Origin: Chloroflexota bacterium
GTDB taxonomy: Bacteria; Chloroflexota; Dormibacteria; Dormibacterales; Dormibacteraceae
Direction of reading: 5' to 3'
DNA length: 52,267 nucleotides
Assembly (NCBI GenBank): GCA_005881275.1
Contig: VBEF01000038.1
Span: forward strand, 1-52,267
The stretch's first letter is position 1. Each line of letters starts with the position of its first letter. The notes below the pieces were generated by a model, which worked only from the letters and a program-made list of their open reading frames with translations, did not search any database and was not told the DNA's origin. This document shows positions 17,362-25,904 of this stretch, piece after piece. The translations under genes were made by a program, and so were the position numbers.

Positions 17362-18230
17362 GCCCTTGCCTCCCTGGCGCGCGCAAGGGCAGTTTTCAAC
17401 CCTCGCTGCACGAACACGCGAACCACGTCCTTCTTGAACTCGGCGCTGCCACGGACGTCGGCTTTCGGCTCGGCCGCCCCGGCCGCGAGCCGCGCCGCCT
17501 CGGCGATCACCGCGTCTGTCGGCTCGCGTCCCGCAAGTGCTTTCTCAGCGGCCACGGCCTTGATGTTCTTTGAGCCGACCGAGGTCAGCCCGATGCCCGC
17601 CCTCGACACCTTGTCGCCGTCCAGCTCGACCTGCACCGCAACGGCCACCGTGGCGAAGTCCCCGACCTTGCGCTCGAGCTTGTTGTAGGCGCCGCCGGCG
17701 CGTTTCGATGGCGCCCCCACCCGGATCTCCGTCAGGATCTCGTCAGAACGGAGCGTCGTCGTGAAGGGCCCCTGGAAGAAATCCGAAGCGTGGATGACAC
17801 GCTCGCCTTGGGCGGAGCGGACCACGAGGTCCGCTTCCAGGGCGAGCATGACCGACCCCCAATCCCCGGCCGGGTCGGCGTGGCAGATCGAGCCCCCGAT
17901 CGTGCCCTGGTTCCGGACCAGGGGGTCGGCGATCCAATGCGCGGCCTCGGGGAAGATCGTCCAGGCGCCGCCGAGGTCTTTGCTTCGTTCGATGTCGACG
18001 TGGCGCGTGAGAGCTCCGATTGTCAAGGAGCCGTTCCGTGTGACTCCGCTCAGCCCGGGAAGCCGGCCGATGTCGATCACCAGCCCCGGCTGGGCGAACC
18101 GAAGCTTGAGCAGCGGGATCAGGCTCTGGCCCCCGGCCATCACCTTGGCCGAGTCGCCGTGCTCAGTGAGCAGTCCGAGGGCTTCTTCGAGTGAGGCGGG
18201 AGATCGGTAGTCGAACGCAGCAGGGAACAT
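17358..18230 (-). CDS. coxM: Aerobic CO dehydrogenase medium FAD-binding subunit
   Basis: 290 residues, normal length. The two FAD-binding motifs of the family are present: AGGQSLIP near residue 32 and [14 protein letters not shown] near 109. [13 protein letters not shown] at the N-terminus is typical. It accepts electrons from CoxS and passes them to quinone. First gene of the minus-strand cox operon, with a GGAGG Shine-Dalgarno about 6 bases before the ATG. The gene order M-S-L matches canonical form I clusters. Confidence 0.94.
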
Positions 18231-18275
18231 GGCGCACCTCCAAGCGAACGAAACCAGAGGCGCCTGCGCCGGTCA

Positions 18276-18291
18276 TCACCCGGGAGGGTGA
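18276..18291. promoter_or_regulatory. Inverted repeat in the cox upstream region
   Basis: TCACCC-GGGA-GGGTGA is a perfect 6-bp inverted repeat 45 bases upstream of the coxM start. It lies in the 149-bp gap between the response regulator gene and coxM, so it could be a regulator-binding site or an mRNA leader hairpin. No convincing -35/-10 pair was found beside it. Confidence 0.4.
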
Positions 18292-18330
18292 AACTCAGGC
18301 ACCCGATGTGGTGAATTGCCCAGCCCTTCC

Positions 18331-18368
18331 GGCGGCTTCGCCGCCAACTCCCCCTGGATGGGAAGGAG
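18331..18368. repeat. Double-hairpin intergenic repeat, copy 2
   Basis: GGCGGC-TTC-GCCGCC (18331-18345) is followed by a diverged second hairpin with CTCC/GGAG outer and CCC/GGG inner pairs (18348-18368). Same plan as the copies at 5934 and 29467. It lies 11 bases past the stop of the response regulator gene, between the two-component operon and coxM. Confidence 0.65.
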
Positions 18369-18379
18369 TTTTGGCTGGT

Positions 18380-19021
18380 CTAGATCCAGCCTGACTTTCC
18401 CGCCAGGATCGCCGCTTCGACCCGGTTGCGCACGCCGAGCTTGCGAAAGATCTCCTGGACGTGCGTTTTGACGGTGTTCTCGCTGAGGTGGACGTCGGCG
18501 GCAATCTCGCGATTGGAGTGACCGCGGCTGATCAGGCGAAGGATCGCGACCTGTGACGCATTGAGCCCCGCCGGCCGCCGCTCCCCCGCTTGCCGGCTTC
18601 GGATCCGGTCGATGACGTGACCCGCGACCTGCGGCGCGAGCACCGCCTGACCCCGGCTGACGGCCCTGATGCTCTCCTTGAGGCTGAAGCGCTCGACGTC
18701 CTTGACGACGTAGCCGCGCGCTCCAGCCTGGAGGCACTCCTCGACGAGCTCGATGTCCGTGTACGTGGTCAGGATCACCACCGCGACTCCGGGATGGGTG
18801 CGGCCCAGCCTGCGGCAAACCTCTACGCCGCTGATATCGGGGAGGCGCGCGTCGAGCAGAACCACGTCCGGCCGGCTCGTCTCGACGAGCTCGGCCACGG
18901 CCTCGCCAAATCCGGTCTGACCAACCACCTCGAAGTCCGGCTCCGAGCTGAGCATCGACATCAGTCCCTCGCGAACCATCTCGTGGTCGTCCACGATCAA
19001 GACACGGATTCGCGCGCTCAT
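18380..19021 (-). CDS. NarL/LuxR-family response regulator
   Basis: 213 residues. The receiver domain has the acidic pair D11-D12, phospho-acceptor D57 (VVLLDARLPD), a Thr-Thr at 85-86 and K107 (YVVKD). The C-terminal LuxR helix-turn-helix is at about residues 150-210 (LISRGHSNREIAADVHLSENTVKTHV). A DNA-binding transcriptional regulator, phosphorylated by the kinase encoded just upstream, whose stop overlaps this start by 4 bases. It lies directly upstream of the cox operon on the same strand, so cox is its most obvious local target. Confidence 0.93.
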   Translation of the reverse strand: MSARIRVLIVDDHEMVREGLMSMLSSEPDFEVVGQTGFGEAVAELVETSRPDVVLLDARLPDISGVEVCRRLGRTHPGVAVVILTTYTDIELVEECLQAGARGYVVKDVERFSLKESIRAVSRGQAVLAPQVAGHVIDRIRSRQAGERRPAGLNASQVAILRLISRGHSNREIAADVHLSENTVKTHVQEIFRKLGVRNRVEAAILAGKSGWI

Positions 19022-20232
19022 GCCACAGCCACCGGAATGCGGACCCGGATCGCGAGCCCGCTCTCTTCGCCGTTGCGCACGTCGAATGTGCCTCCCAGGT
19101 CCTCGACCTGACGGCGACTGCGCTTCATCCCGAAGTGGGTGCCGCTCTCCTGATAGTGCTGCAGGATCTGATCAGAAGCGCCCGCCCCGTCATCCTGGAT
19201 GACCAGGTCGACGTGGTGGTCCGAGTAGCGGAGGCTGACCAGGACCCGGCGGGCTCTGGCGTGCCGGACCACGTTGGCGAGGGCCTCCCGGGCCAGGATG
19301 TAGAGGGTCTGCTCCGCCTGGCCGCCCAGCCGGAGCGGTTTTCCGCTCACGACCAGGTCCGCCTCGAGATCCTCGGATTGGCCGAGCTCGCGGACGAGGC
19401 GGCGCATCTCGAAAAGCAGGCCGCTGGCGGCGGGGCGCGGCAACGACAGAGCGAAGATTGCCTCCCTTACCGCTTCCGAGGTGTGGACGGCAAGCTGCCT
19501 GACCTCGCCGAGATCGCTGGCGATGGGCTCGGCCACCGGCTCGCGCTCCAGGATCGCGTTGACTTTGAGGCCAAGCATGAATATGGCCTGCTCGATCCGG
19601 TCGTGAAGCTCGGAGGCGATCCGCTCGCGCTCCTCGCGGAGGACCTGCTCGCGCTCCGCCTGGCTGAGGTCGCGATGCAGCGCCTCGAGCTCGTCGATCA
19701 TGCCCCGCTGGTCCTCGTAGAGCCGGGCGTTCTCGATCGCCACGGCGACCTGGTTGGCGAATGTGGAGAGCAGGCGTTCCTCGTCCGTCGTATAGCCGCT
19801 TGGTTTGTTGGCCACCCCGATCATGCCGATCACCCGCTCGCCGACCTGCAGCGGAACGCCCAGGAATGTGCGTACAGGGGGATGGCCGCGGGGCTGGCCA
19901 ACCCGGTCCGGGTCATGGAGCACGTCGTTGGAGATCTTTGAGCGGCGATCGGTGATCACGACCCCAAAGACGCTCGGCCGCACCGGGATCAGCCTGAAAT
20001 TTTCGTAGAAGCTGGGATCCGACGGCTCAAAGCCCTTGATCGCGGCCACGTCCATCTGCTCGTTTCCGTTGAGCAGGCCGATGAAGCCGAACTCCGACAA
20101 CGTGAGCTCGAGGCAGAAGCTCAGCGCGCGGTCGAGCACCTTCGGCATCTCGTGCAGGCGGGAGATCTCAATCGAGATCGAGTAGAGCGACTCCAGCTGC
20201 TGGCGAAACGCCGCTGTCCTCGGCTCTTCCAT
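19018..20232 (-). CDS. GAF-domain sensor histidine kinase (NarL/DegS type)
   Basis: 404 residues and no membrane segment, so a cytoplasmic sensor. A GAF domain occupies about residues 15-170 (FGFIGLLNG, FLGVPLQVGERVIGMIGVAN, FANQVAVAIENARLY). A coiled linker leads to a HisKA_3 dimerisation box with H210 (ERIASELHDRIEQAIFML). The ATP-binding domain has an N-box (REALANVVRHARA) near 310 and a G-box (QDDGAGAS) near 346. GAF domains sense small molecules, heme-bound gases or redox state; the ligand here is unknown. The Met-rich or Cys-rich motifs of known heme-GAF sensors were not evident. Confidence 0.92.
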   Translation of the reverse strand: MEEPRTAAFRQQLESLYSISIEISRLHEMPKVLDRALSFCLELTLSEFGFIGLLNGNEQMDVAAIKGFEPSDPSFYENFRLIPVRPSVFGVVITDRRSKISNDVLHDPDRVGQPRGHPPVRTFLGVPLQVGERVIGMIGVANKPSGYTTDEERLLSTFANQVAVAIENARLYEDQRGMIDELEALHRDLSQAEREQVLREERERIASELHDRIEQAIFMLGLKVNAILEREPVAEPIASDLGEVRQLAVHTSEAVREAIFALSLPRPAASGLLFEMRRLVRELGQSEDLEADLVVSGKPLRLGGQAEQTLYILAREALANVVRHARARRVLVSLRYSDHHVDLVIQDDGAGASDQILQHYQESGTHFGMKRSRRQVEDLGGTFDVRNGEESGLAIRVRIPVAVA

Positions 20233-20291
20233 GTTTCAGGTCATGCTACTGCGCGTTCGAGGCAGCCTGGCATCTAGGAACAAGGACGGAA

Positions 20292-21068
20292 ATGCGATCC
20301 GTGAAGCTCGGCGACATCGAAGTGGGCCGGATCGGACTGGGCACGAACCGGCTGACGAAAACGCCCGAGAACATCGCGTTCATCAAGAGGGCGGTCGCGG
20401 CCGGCGTGCAGATGATCGACACCGCCCACTCGTACACAGGCGGGCAAAGCGAGGAGACGATCGGCGAGGCTCTGTCTCCGATCCCGGAGGGCTGCGTCGT
20501 CGCCACGAAGGGCGGCTTCAGCGGCGCCGGACGCGGTCGTCCAGAGGTGCTGCGCGCCGAGATGGAGGAGAGTCTTCGCCGGCTGAGGACAGACAGCATC
20601 GCCCTTTACTACCTGCACCGGGTCGACCCCGCGACTCCGCTCGAGGAGAGCCTCGGGGCGATCAAGGAATACCGGGACCGCGGCAGGATCCGCCATGTCG
20701 GCATCTCCGAGGTCGGGATCGAACAGATCGAGCGGGCCCGCAAGGTCGTGCCAATTGCCGCGGTGCAGAACCAGTACAACCTCTCGGAGCGGAAGTACGA
20801 CGCGGTCGTCGACTACTGCGCAAGCGAAGGAATCGTGTTCGTTCCTTTCTTTCCGCTGCGCGGGCGCGGTGGCGCCGCCCTTGGCGAGATCGCCAGGCGG
20901 CACTCCGCGACCACGGCGCAGATCGTGCTCGCGTGGCTCCTTCGGCGCTCGCCGGGGATGCTTCCGATCCCGGGCACGCTGTCGCTCGAGCATCTTAAGG
21001 AGAACGTGGCGGCGCCAGAAATCGAGCTCACGGACGCGGAGCTCGAGGCTCTCCGGGCCGCCGGCTAG
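20292..21068 (+). CDS. Aldo/keto reductase
   Basis: 258 residues of the (beta/alpha)8 AKR fold. The catalytic tetrad is visible: D43 and Y48 (MIDTAHSYTGG), K73 (ATKGG) and H109 (YYLHRVD). The NADPH-binding end reads GMLPIPGTLSLEHLKEN near 220-236. At the short end for the family. NADPH-dependent reduction of an aldehyde or ketone; substrate unknown. It is divergent from the histidine kinase with 59 bp between starts and is followed after 52 bp by the trpB2 pseudogene. Confidence 0.9.
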   Translation: MRSVKLGDIEVGRIGLGTNRLTKTPENIAFIKRAVAAGVQMIDTAHSYTGGQSEETIGEALSPIPEGCVVATKGGFSGAGRGRPEVLRAEMEESLRRLRTDSIALYYLHRVDPATPLEESLGAIKEYRDRGRIRHVGISEVGIEQIERARKVVPIAAVQNQYNLSERKYDAVVDYCASEGIVFVPFFPLRGRGGAALGEIARRHSATTAQIVLAWLLRRSPGMLPIPGTLSLEHLKENVAAPEIELTDAELEALRAAG

Positions 21069-21120
21069 CGCTACTCTTTCCGAACAGGCACCTTCCGACG
21101 GATTCAGGAGGCTGGGAGCC

Positions 21121-22273
21121 GTGACCAAGAAGATCCTGCTCAACGAGGGCGACATTCCCGAGCGCGATCATCGCGCAGGAGGTCTCGGCGGAACCGTGGA
21201 TCGAGATCCCGGACCAGGTTCGTGAGATCTACAAGATCTGGCGGCCGAGCCCTGTCTATCGGGCGGATCGGCTGGAGAAAGCGCTGGACACGCCGGCGCA
21301 CATCTACTTCAAGTACGAAGGCGTGTCTCCGGCAGGTTCGCATAAGCCGAATACGGCCGTGGCGCAGGCTTATTACAACGCCCAGGAGGGAGTGAGGCGG
21401 CTGACCACGGAGACCGGCGCGGGCCAGTGGGGCTCGGCGCTCGCGTTTGCCGGCGCGCTGTTCAACCTCGAGGTCACCGTCTACATGGTCAAGGTGTCGT
21501 ACGAGCAGAAGCCGTATCGCCGGGCGATGATGGAGACCTGGGGCGCGACGGTCCACGCATCCCCCAGCAACCTCACCAACGCCGGGCGCGGAATCCTTGC
21601 CGACGACCCCGACTCTCCGGGCAGCCTTGGTATCGCGATCTCAGAAGCCGTCGAAGACGCGGCGACTCACGACGACGCGAAGTACTCGCTCGGATCCGTC
21701 GTCAACCACGTCCTGCTCCACCAGACCGTGATGGGTCTGGAGGCCAAAAAGCAGATGGAGATGGCAGGCGAGTACCCGGATGTGGTGATCGCGTGCGTCG
21801 GTGGCGGCTCCAACTTCGCCGGGCTCACATACCCGTTCATCGGCGACAAGCTGAAGGGTCGAATGCCGCACACGCGCTTCATCGCCGCCGAGCCCGCCGC
21901 GTGTCCGACGCTGACACGCGGTGTCTACGCCTACGACTTCGGCGACGCCGTGGGAATGGGTCCTGTCGTGAAGATGTTCACGCTCGGGCACAGCTTCGTC
22001 CCGGATCGGATTCATTCCGGCGGCCTTCGCTACCACGGAGACGCGCCGTCGCTCTGTGCGCTGGTCGACCACAAAGTCGTCGAGGCGCGCGCGTACAAGC
22101 AGAACGAATGCTTCGCCGAGGCTGTCCGGTTCGCGCGGTGCGAAGGTTTTCTGCCGGCTCCGGAGTCGGCCCACGCATTGCGGGCCGTGGCTCAGGAGGC
22201 GGCGGCCGCCCGAGAAGCCGGTGACAGTCGGGTCATCCTGTTCGGGCTGTCCGGGCAATCGCCTGGAGCTTGA
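21121..22273 (+). pseudogene. trpB2: TrpB2-type tryptophan synthase beta chain, broken by an internal deletion and frameshift
   Basis: The gene starts normally: a Shine-Dalgarno (AGGAGG) and GTG at 21121 give [14 protein letters not shown], the TrpB2 opening. Immediately afterwards, near 21162, the sequence jumps to a different frame that resumes as [17 protein letters not shown], a region normally about 35 residues further on. The original frame stops at TGA 21223-21225. The downstream frame is intact to 22273 and has the PLP-lysine motif [22 protein letters not shown] and CVGGGSNF. No ATG, GTG or TTG precedes the PLP segment in the downstream frame, the first being the GTG at 21323. A functional full-length product is unlikely unless the deletion is an assembly error. 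Confidence 0.85.
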
Positions 22274-23298
22274 TGAAGGCTCGAACTCTCAGGCCAGTTG
22301 CCATCGCGCGTGGGGCCCGCATCAACGTTGCCCTGCTCGCGTTGCTGTTCATCGCGTTCTTCACGGGGTGGATTGCCTTCGCATTTGCGACCGCGCCCGC
22401 ACGTTGGTCGCTCGACGTGCACGCGGCAGGCGGCCTGGCCATCCTTGCCCTTCTGCCATGGAAATCAATGATTGCTCGGCGTGGCCTCGACCGGCCCCGA
22501 GCCGGCCGGTGGGCTTCAATCTTGCTCGGCATCCTTGTGCTGATCACGCTCATCGCCGGCGCCCTCCACTCGACCGGCCTCCTCGTCTATTGGGGTCCTC
22601 TGAGCGCGATGGAGGTTCACGTGGGTGCCGCGATCGCCGCGGTGCCGCTCGTGGCCTGGCACGTGTTCGCTCGACGTGTCCGCGTTCGACCGACTGACCT
22701 CTCGCGGCGCAACGTCCTTCGTGCGGGTGCCCTCGCCGTCGGAGCGGCCGCCGCCTATGCCGGGACCGAGATGCTGGTCAGGGCAAGCGGTATGCCCGGC
22801 GCGGTACGCCGTTTCACCGGTTCGTACGAGGCCGCTTCATTCCAACCGGACCGAATGCCGGTCAGCTCCTGGATGTTCGATGCGGTTCCACAGATCAAAC
22901 CGAGCGCATGGCGGTTGTCTGCCGGAGGGCGCGAATGGTCTTATGACGAGCTCTTCGGCTTCGACGATCGTCTGACCGCGACCCTGGACTGCACGGGCGG
23001 GTTCTTTTCGACGCAGGACTGGGCCGGCGTCCGGTTGGCGCGACTGATCGGGAGTGCCGCCGGTCTGAGCATTCGTGTCGTGTCGGCCACCGGCTATGGC
23101 CGGCGCTTTCCGATTGAAAGCTCGAGCTCGCTTCTGCTGGCGACCCGATACGGCGGCCAGGCACTCGATCCTGGGCACGGGTTTCCAGCACGCCTCGTGG
23201 TCCCTGACGGCCGAGGCTTCTGGTGGGTCAAATGGGTCAGCAGGATCGAGGTCGACGACGTGCCTCATTGGTGGCAGTCGCCGTTCCCGCTGCAGTAG
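22273..23298 (+). CDS. Membrane-anchored molybdopterin-dependent oxidoreductase (sulfite oxidase/YedY-like domain)
   Basis: 341 residues from the ATG that overlaps the trpB2 stop (TGATG); a TTG sits one codon earlier. Four transmembrane helices occupy residues 18-145. Several carry histidines (DVHAAG, GALHSTG, EVHVGA, AWHVFA), suggesting a heme b-binding b-type anchor. A twin-arginine-like motif (LSRRNVLRAG) and a fifth hydrophobic segment lead to the Mo-cofactor domain. There, C240 in LDCTGGFFSTQDWAGV is the expected Mo-thiolate ligand. The Mo domain is short (about 150 residues). Likely an extracytoplasmic reductase or oxidase coupled to the membrane quinone pool; substrate unknown. Confidence 0.8.
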   Translation: MKARTLRPVAIARGARINVALLALLFIAFFTGWIAFAFATAPARWSLDVHAAGGLAILALLPWKSMIARRGLDRPRAGRWASILLGILVLITLIAGALHSTGLLVYWGPLSAMEVHVGAAIAAVPLVAWHVFARRVRVRPTDLSRRNVLRAGALAVGAAAAYAGTEMLVRASGMPGAVRRFTGSYEAASFQPDRMPVSSWMFDAVPQIKPSAWRLSAGGREWSYDELFGFDDRLTATLDCTGGFFSTQDWAGVRLARLIGSAAGLSIRVVSATGYGRRFPIESSSSLLLATRYGGQALDPGHGFPARLVVPDGRGFWWVKWVSRIEVDDVPHWWQSPFPLQ

Positions 23299-23317
23299 GG
23301 CGTATAGGCGCCGTCGC

Positions 23318-23686
23318 TCAAGGCGGCGCGCGCCGTACGCGGGCGCCGATCGTGACACCGGCCAGAAGCGCGAGCTGAACCAGTCCCAGGTAGAGGGGCC
23401 GCGACGTTTGAGTATCGAGCCGCCAACCTGCCAACAGTTCGATCAATCCGGCCACCGCCGCCACGCACGTCGCCGCAACCATCCCGACGTTGCCCAGGAT
23501 GTAGCCCCACGCCCACGGACCGCCGGCCGTCAATGCCCGCACCACGCCAACGACTTCGAGCAGGACGAACACCGGAAACACGAACACGGCTCCGTAGTTG
23601 AGAAAGCCAAAGAGCGGCACGTCGAGGGCCAGGAGGCCCAGCCACCCTAAAAGGAGATAGAGCAGCACGCGCAAGACGCCACTCAT
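23318..23686 (-). CDS. Small integral membrane protein
   Basis: 122 residues with four predicted transmembrane helices (residues about 5-25, 30-50, 60-85 and 97-114) and a short basic C-terminus. The ATG overlaps the stop of the FAD-oxidoreductase gene (TGATG), so it is the last gene of the minus-strand nagA-like operon. No family recognised. It converges with the Mo-oxidoreductase gene, 19 bp apart. The length and hydrophobic pattern look real, and the open frame upstream of 23686 is antisense overlap. Confidence 0.7.
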   Translation of the reverse strand: MSGVLRVLLYLLLGWLGLLALDVPLFGFLNYGAVFVFPVFVLLEVVGVVRALTAGGPWAWGYILGNVGMVAATCVAAVAGLIELLAGWRLDTQTSRPLYLGLVQLALLAGVTIGARVRRAPP

Positions 23687-24966
23687 CAATCGATCGGGTC
23701 GAGGAGCGCGTGATTCTCCAGCAGGCAGCTCCGGAGCGCTGCATGCCCGACCGATCGAGGCGTTGCTTGCGAGGCGACCGACATCGCCGCCGCGGTACCG
23801 GCAGCCTGGCCCATCGCCATGCACGTGGCCATGGAGCGCGCGGAGGCGTGGGCGTCGTGCGTGGCCGAGAAGCACCGGCCAGCGACAAGCATTCCCTCGA
23901 CGCCTTCCGGCAGCAGGCACCGATACGGAATTCCGTACACGCCGCTCTCCGGCACATAGGTCCACCGCGTGTCAGCGCCGGCGGCGTGGTCTTCGATCGG
24001 CGCTCCGCACAAGGCGATCTCGTCTTCGAAGCGGCGGGCGTCCAGCACGTCGTCGCGCGTCAGGCGGTAGTCGCCGATGACGCGGCGGCTCTCGCGCACG
24101 CCGATTGCCGGGCTGGTCGCCACAAGGACCGAACGATCGAAGCCGGGCACCTTGTCGCGAAGGAACCGGTGGTATTCCCGCACCTGCCGGCGACCCTCGA
24201 TCTCAGCGCGCGTCAGTTGCTCCGGATCGGTGGCGTCGACGTTGGGGATGCGGGTCATGTGCACCGTGATGACCCCCGCGTGCGGCGTGCGGTGCCACGA
24301 CCCTTCGAGTCGCGGAAGCCTGTAGTCGCCGGACTCGGCGGCCCGGCGCATCCTCGCCCACAGCTCGGCCCTGGGTAGGGCCGACGCTTTTTCGGTGTCG
24401 ACGTTCGCGACGCGGAAGATCGTGGAGAGTGACTGAAGGTTGGGCGTCGACCGCGCGTCTTCGTAGGGGACACCCGCCATCGCGCACAGGTCCGCGTCGC
24501 CGGAGGCATCGATGATCGCCCCCGCCTGGATGACCGACTCACCACCCTTGTTCCAGGTCCGGACGGCGACCGCGCGCCCATCGCGCAGCTCCACGCCTGT
24601 CGCCCACGTGTGGAGGAGGACGTCGACCTGCGCGTCCTCGGCAAGGCGCTCCCACACGACCTTCAACACTTCGGGGTCGTACGTGACCCCTGTCCCGGCA
24701 CCGTACGTGTTCGGGCGCTCGAAGGCCATGCCGTCCGCCTTTAGCTTTTCGGCGACCTCCCAGCCAAGCCCGCCGACGACCCTGCGCGCCCTCTCGCCAG
24801 GCGTGTAGAACGCGTAAAAAGTGTCGAGCACCGCGGTCGAGGTGCCGCCGAGAAACGGGAGACGGTCGACCAGAAGCGTTCGCGCGCCGAGGCGCGCCGA
24901 GCTGATGGCGGCAGCGCTTCCCGCCGAGCCGGCGCCGACGACAACGACGTCGTAGCGATCTTTCAT
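23686..24966 (-). CDS. FAD-dependent oxidoreductase (FAD_oxidored family)
   Basis: 426 residues. The dinucleotide-binding motif VVVGAGSAGSAAAI is at residues 8-21, followed by ARTLLVDRLPFLGGTSTA, which matches the family in which a Gly-rich FAD site is followed by GGxxT. IIDASGDADLCAMAGVPYE near 150-170 and the C-terminal MLVAGRCFSATHDAHAS segment near 360 are further hallmarks. Members oxidise sugars or polyol-like compounds and are often found in carbohydrate clusters. Start overlaps the preceding gene's stop by 4 bases. Substrate unknown. Confidence 0.87.
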   Translation of the reverse strand: MKDRYDVVVVGAGSAGSAAAISSARLGARTLLVDRLPFLGGTSTAVLDTFYAFYTPGERARRVVGGLGWEVAEKLKADGMAFERPNTYGAGTGVTYDPEVLKVVWERLAEDAQVDVLLHTWATGVELRDGRAVAVRTWNKGGESVIQAGAIIDASGDADLCAMAGVPYEDARSTPNLQSLSTIFRVANVDTEKASALPRAELWARMRRAAESGDYRLPRLEGSWHRTPHAGVITVHMTRIPNVDATDPEQLTRAEIEGRRQVREYHRFLRDKVPGFDRSVLVATSPAIGVRESRRVIGDYRLTRDDVLDARRFEDEIALCGAPIEDHAAGADTRWTYVPESGVYGIPYRCLLPEGVEGMLVAGRCFSATHDAHASARSMATCMAMGQAAGTAAAMSVASQATPRSVGHAALRSCLLENHALLDPID

Positions 24967-25904
24967 CGGCCCGCCATCGCGAAGGCACGGGCCGGCGTGT
25001 CGACGAGGATATGGCGCACCGCGTCGTCTCCGATGCGGCCGCGCAGGCGAGGCACGAACGTCCCCATCAAATAAGGTAGACCCGGGCCACCACCGTAGGA
25101 ACGGAAGTAGTCCCGCTGCCCAAGATCGAGGCCGAGCAGCATCGCGTGGCCGTACCCGGCGCCGACCATCTTCTCGACCAGATCCAGCAGCTGGCTGTCT
25201 GGGCGGTACTTGATCCGCCCGGGGGTGTCGTATTCGAGCGTCACACCGCGGGCGGCGATCCTCTCATGCAGCTCGAAATCCGGGTTGCGGTCCAGGTGGG
25301 CCAGGATGATCCGGTCAGGCGTCACCCCCTCGCGCGTCAGCAGGTCGATGATCTGGTGACCGCATGTGCCGATCTCCGTGTGGACGAGGATCGGCGCGCC
25401 GGTCTGGCTGCTGCCATTCGCCGCCGCGATCAGACGTCGCTCCTCCAGCATGCTGATGCGCTGATACGAAGCGCCTGCCTTGATCACACCGGCGCGCGCT
25501 GAATCGGGCTGAGCTTCTGTGCTCCAGTCCTCGGGGTGCATACCTTCCTGCAGGTCAGCGAGGATGCGCTCTGCCAGCAGCTCGACGGGCGCATCGCGCA
25601 CCCAATGACCCTCTGGGTAGTGAGCGTCACGGTGGTAACCAGTCGCGGCGATGATGTGGACGCCTGACGCTTCCGCGACTGCCCTCATCTTTGCCGGACG
25701 CCGGCCGAGACCGATCGGCGTCACCTCGACGAGCGACTGCAAGCCGCCGCGCGCAGCGTCAGTCACCTCTTCGATCGCCTTCTCGAGGTCGTCGAAGTCC
25801 TGCCCGGGCAGAGCCGGACTGCGCAGAAAGAGGTGGTCGTGAGCATCCGTGACGCCGAGGTGTTCCGGCTCGATTGGGCCGAGGACCGTGACGATCTCAG
25901 CCAC
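24963..25904 (-). CDS. Phosphotriesterase-family (PTE/Php-like) metal-dependent hydrolase
   Basis: About 313 residues from a GTG at 25904 that overlaps the nagA-like stop; an ATG at 25940 would add 12 residues. The binuclear amidohydrolase pattern is visible: DAHDHLF (HxH) near residue 18, VIKAGAS near 140 (carbamylated Lys), HTEIG near 175, LAHLDRN near 205 and LGLDLGQRDY near 260 (catalytic Asp). Family members include lactonases and phosphotriesterase-like proteins that hydrolyse sugar lactones or sugar phosphates. Its place in a sugar operon favours a lactonase or sugar-hydrolase role over organophosphate hydrolysis. Confidence 0.85.
   Translation of the reverse strand: MAEIVTVLGPIEPEHLGVTDAHDHLFLRSPALPGQDFDDLEKAIEEVTDAARGGLQSLVEVTPIGLGRRPAKMRAVAEASGVHIIAATGYHRDAHYPEGHWVRDAPVELLAERILADLQEGMHPEDWSTEAQPDSARAGVIKAGASYQRISMLEERRLIAAANGSSQTGAPILVHTEIGTCGHQIIDLLTREGVTPDRIILAHLDRNPDFELHERIAARGVTLEYDTPGRIKYRPDSQLLDLVEKMVGAGYGHAMLLGLDLGQRDYFRSYGGGPGLPYLMGTFVPRLRGRIGDDAVRHILVDTPARAFAMAGR

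Noticed and set aside
21223-21225. UGA in the trpB2 5' frame as a second selenocysteine codon
   Set aside because: The sequence before it in that frame (DRDPGPGS) has no homology to TrpB, and the downstream homology is in another frame. A frameshift explains it.
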